From the NCBI GenBank assembly GCA_029216955.1, contig JANAVB010003400.1, forward strand, positions 11,135,654 to 11,199,653: 64,000 nucleotides of DNA. The letters are read 5' to 3'. Below the pieces are notes generated by a model. It did not search any database. It was not told the origin of the DNA and saw only the letters and a list, made by a program, of their open reading frames with translations. Source of the DNA: Iris pallida (taxonomy: Eukaryota > Streptophyta > Magnoliopsida > Asparagales > Iridaceae). Shown in pieces: positions 63,763 through 64,000 of the stretch. The translations under genes and the position numbers were made by a program. Numbering within the stretch: the first letter of the stretch is position 1; each line of letters begins with the position of its first letter.

Positions 63763-64000
63763 CTGTGCTAGAAAACCTTATGATCCCGGCAATATGATTT
63801 CGATCCCAAGCTTCTAAAGATCCCCAAGCAAATGACGCTGTGTCGTCAAAAAGTAAGCTGCAGGCTTTCTGTTCAAGGCGTTTGCAACTACGTTCACCTT
63901 CCCCGGATGATACTGTAGCTCAATGTTGAAGTCTTTCATCAGCTCCAACCAACGTCTTTGTCTCATATTTAACACTTTCTAAGTAAAGACGTACTTCAAA
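63763..64000 (-). pseudogene. Element B RT-linked RNase H end (partial)
   Basis: The minus strand from 64000 reads KYVFTQKVLNMRQRRWLELM then YHPGKVNVVANALNRKPAAY, the end of chromovirus RNase H (YHPGKANVVADALSRK in the family). The ADALS aspartate is replaced by Asn. RT proper lies beyond the right edge. Confidence 0.82.

Overview
The window is nuclear DNA of a flowering plant, probably a eudicot. The evidence is AT-rich intergenic sequence, GT-AG introns, long (TA)n tracts and plant lineages of LTR retrotransposons, LINEs, CACTA elements and Tourist-like MITEs. No prokaryotic feature, rRNA, tRNA or CRISPR array was seen. The species cannot be named from the sequence. Nearly everything is transposable-element DNA; host genes survive only in the left third.

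Left part (1-22260). A CACTA element ends at 1026. Minus-strand host exons lie at 2751-2995 (unrecognised) and 10528-10770 (start of a JASON-like gene, MGCFFGCF...). Just upstream of the latter is a truncated first exon of an ABCB (P-glycoprotein-type) transporter at 10915-11055, on the same strand. A complete but dead Ty1/copia element (3832-9503, TSD AAATG) separates the two exon groups. Then follow a second CACTA end (11788), a tandemly duplicated foldback-like repeat carrying a 31-nt G run (13680-15810), two TIR elements (15829-16663 and 16843-17672), and two Tourist-type MITEs with TAA/TTA duplications (18156-18555 and 19911-21981). The second MITE carries a 1.64-kb solo LTR (20291-21928, TSD ATTCC). 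Between the MITEs is one intact-looking host gene, a two-exon minus-strand gene for a 68-residue protein (18791-19103).

Right part (22261-64000). This is one nested retrotransposon stack, read from terminal TG..CA sequences and target-site duplications. Element B is a minus-strand Ty3/gypsy chromovirus of Tekay type; its 3' LTR is 22261-22516 plus 59746-62223, and its pol runs from 62224 off the right edge. Element A (22517-59740, TSD AAGTC) sits in B's LTR: very long LTRs (about 3.75 kb net) around a 3.2-kb interior with only a decayed gag. Element C (31641-53496, TSD GTCAA) sits in A's right LTR. It is a Tat-type Ty3/gypsy element with gag, protease, RT, RNase H, a second RNase H and integrase on the minus strand, plus a spliced gene of opposite polarity between pol and the 3' LTR that resembles plant-mobile-domain proteins. 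C was hit by two solo LTRs: D (34616-36171, TSD GTGCT) in the antisense gene and E (40199-44830, TSD GACAT) in integrase. A's LTRs also carry an L1-type LINE (54086-57833, plus strand) and a GC-rich LINE-like insert (24302-25198).

All retroelement reading frames seen carry stops, frameshifts or altered catalytic residues, so no autonomous copy is visible. The points most worth following up are the antisense gene of element C, the 9-10 bp GGGCGCATA motif scattered on both strands through C's non-coding parts, the hairpin shared by the LTRs of A, D and E, and the ABCB/JASON-like junction.
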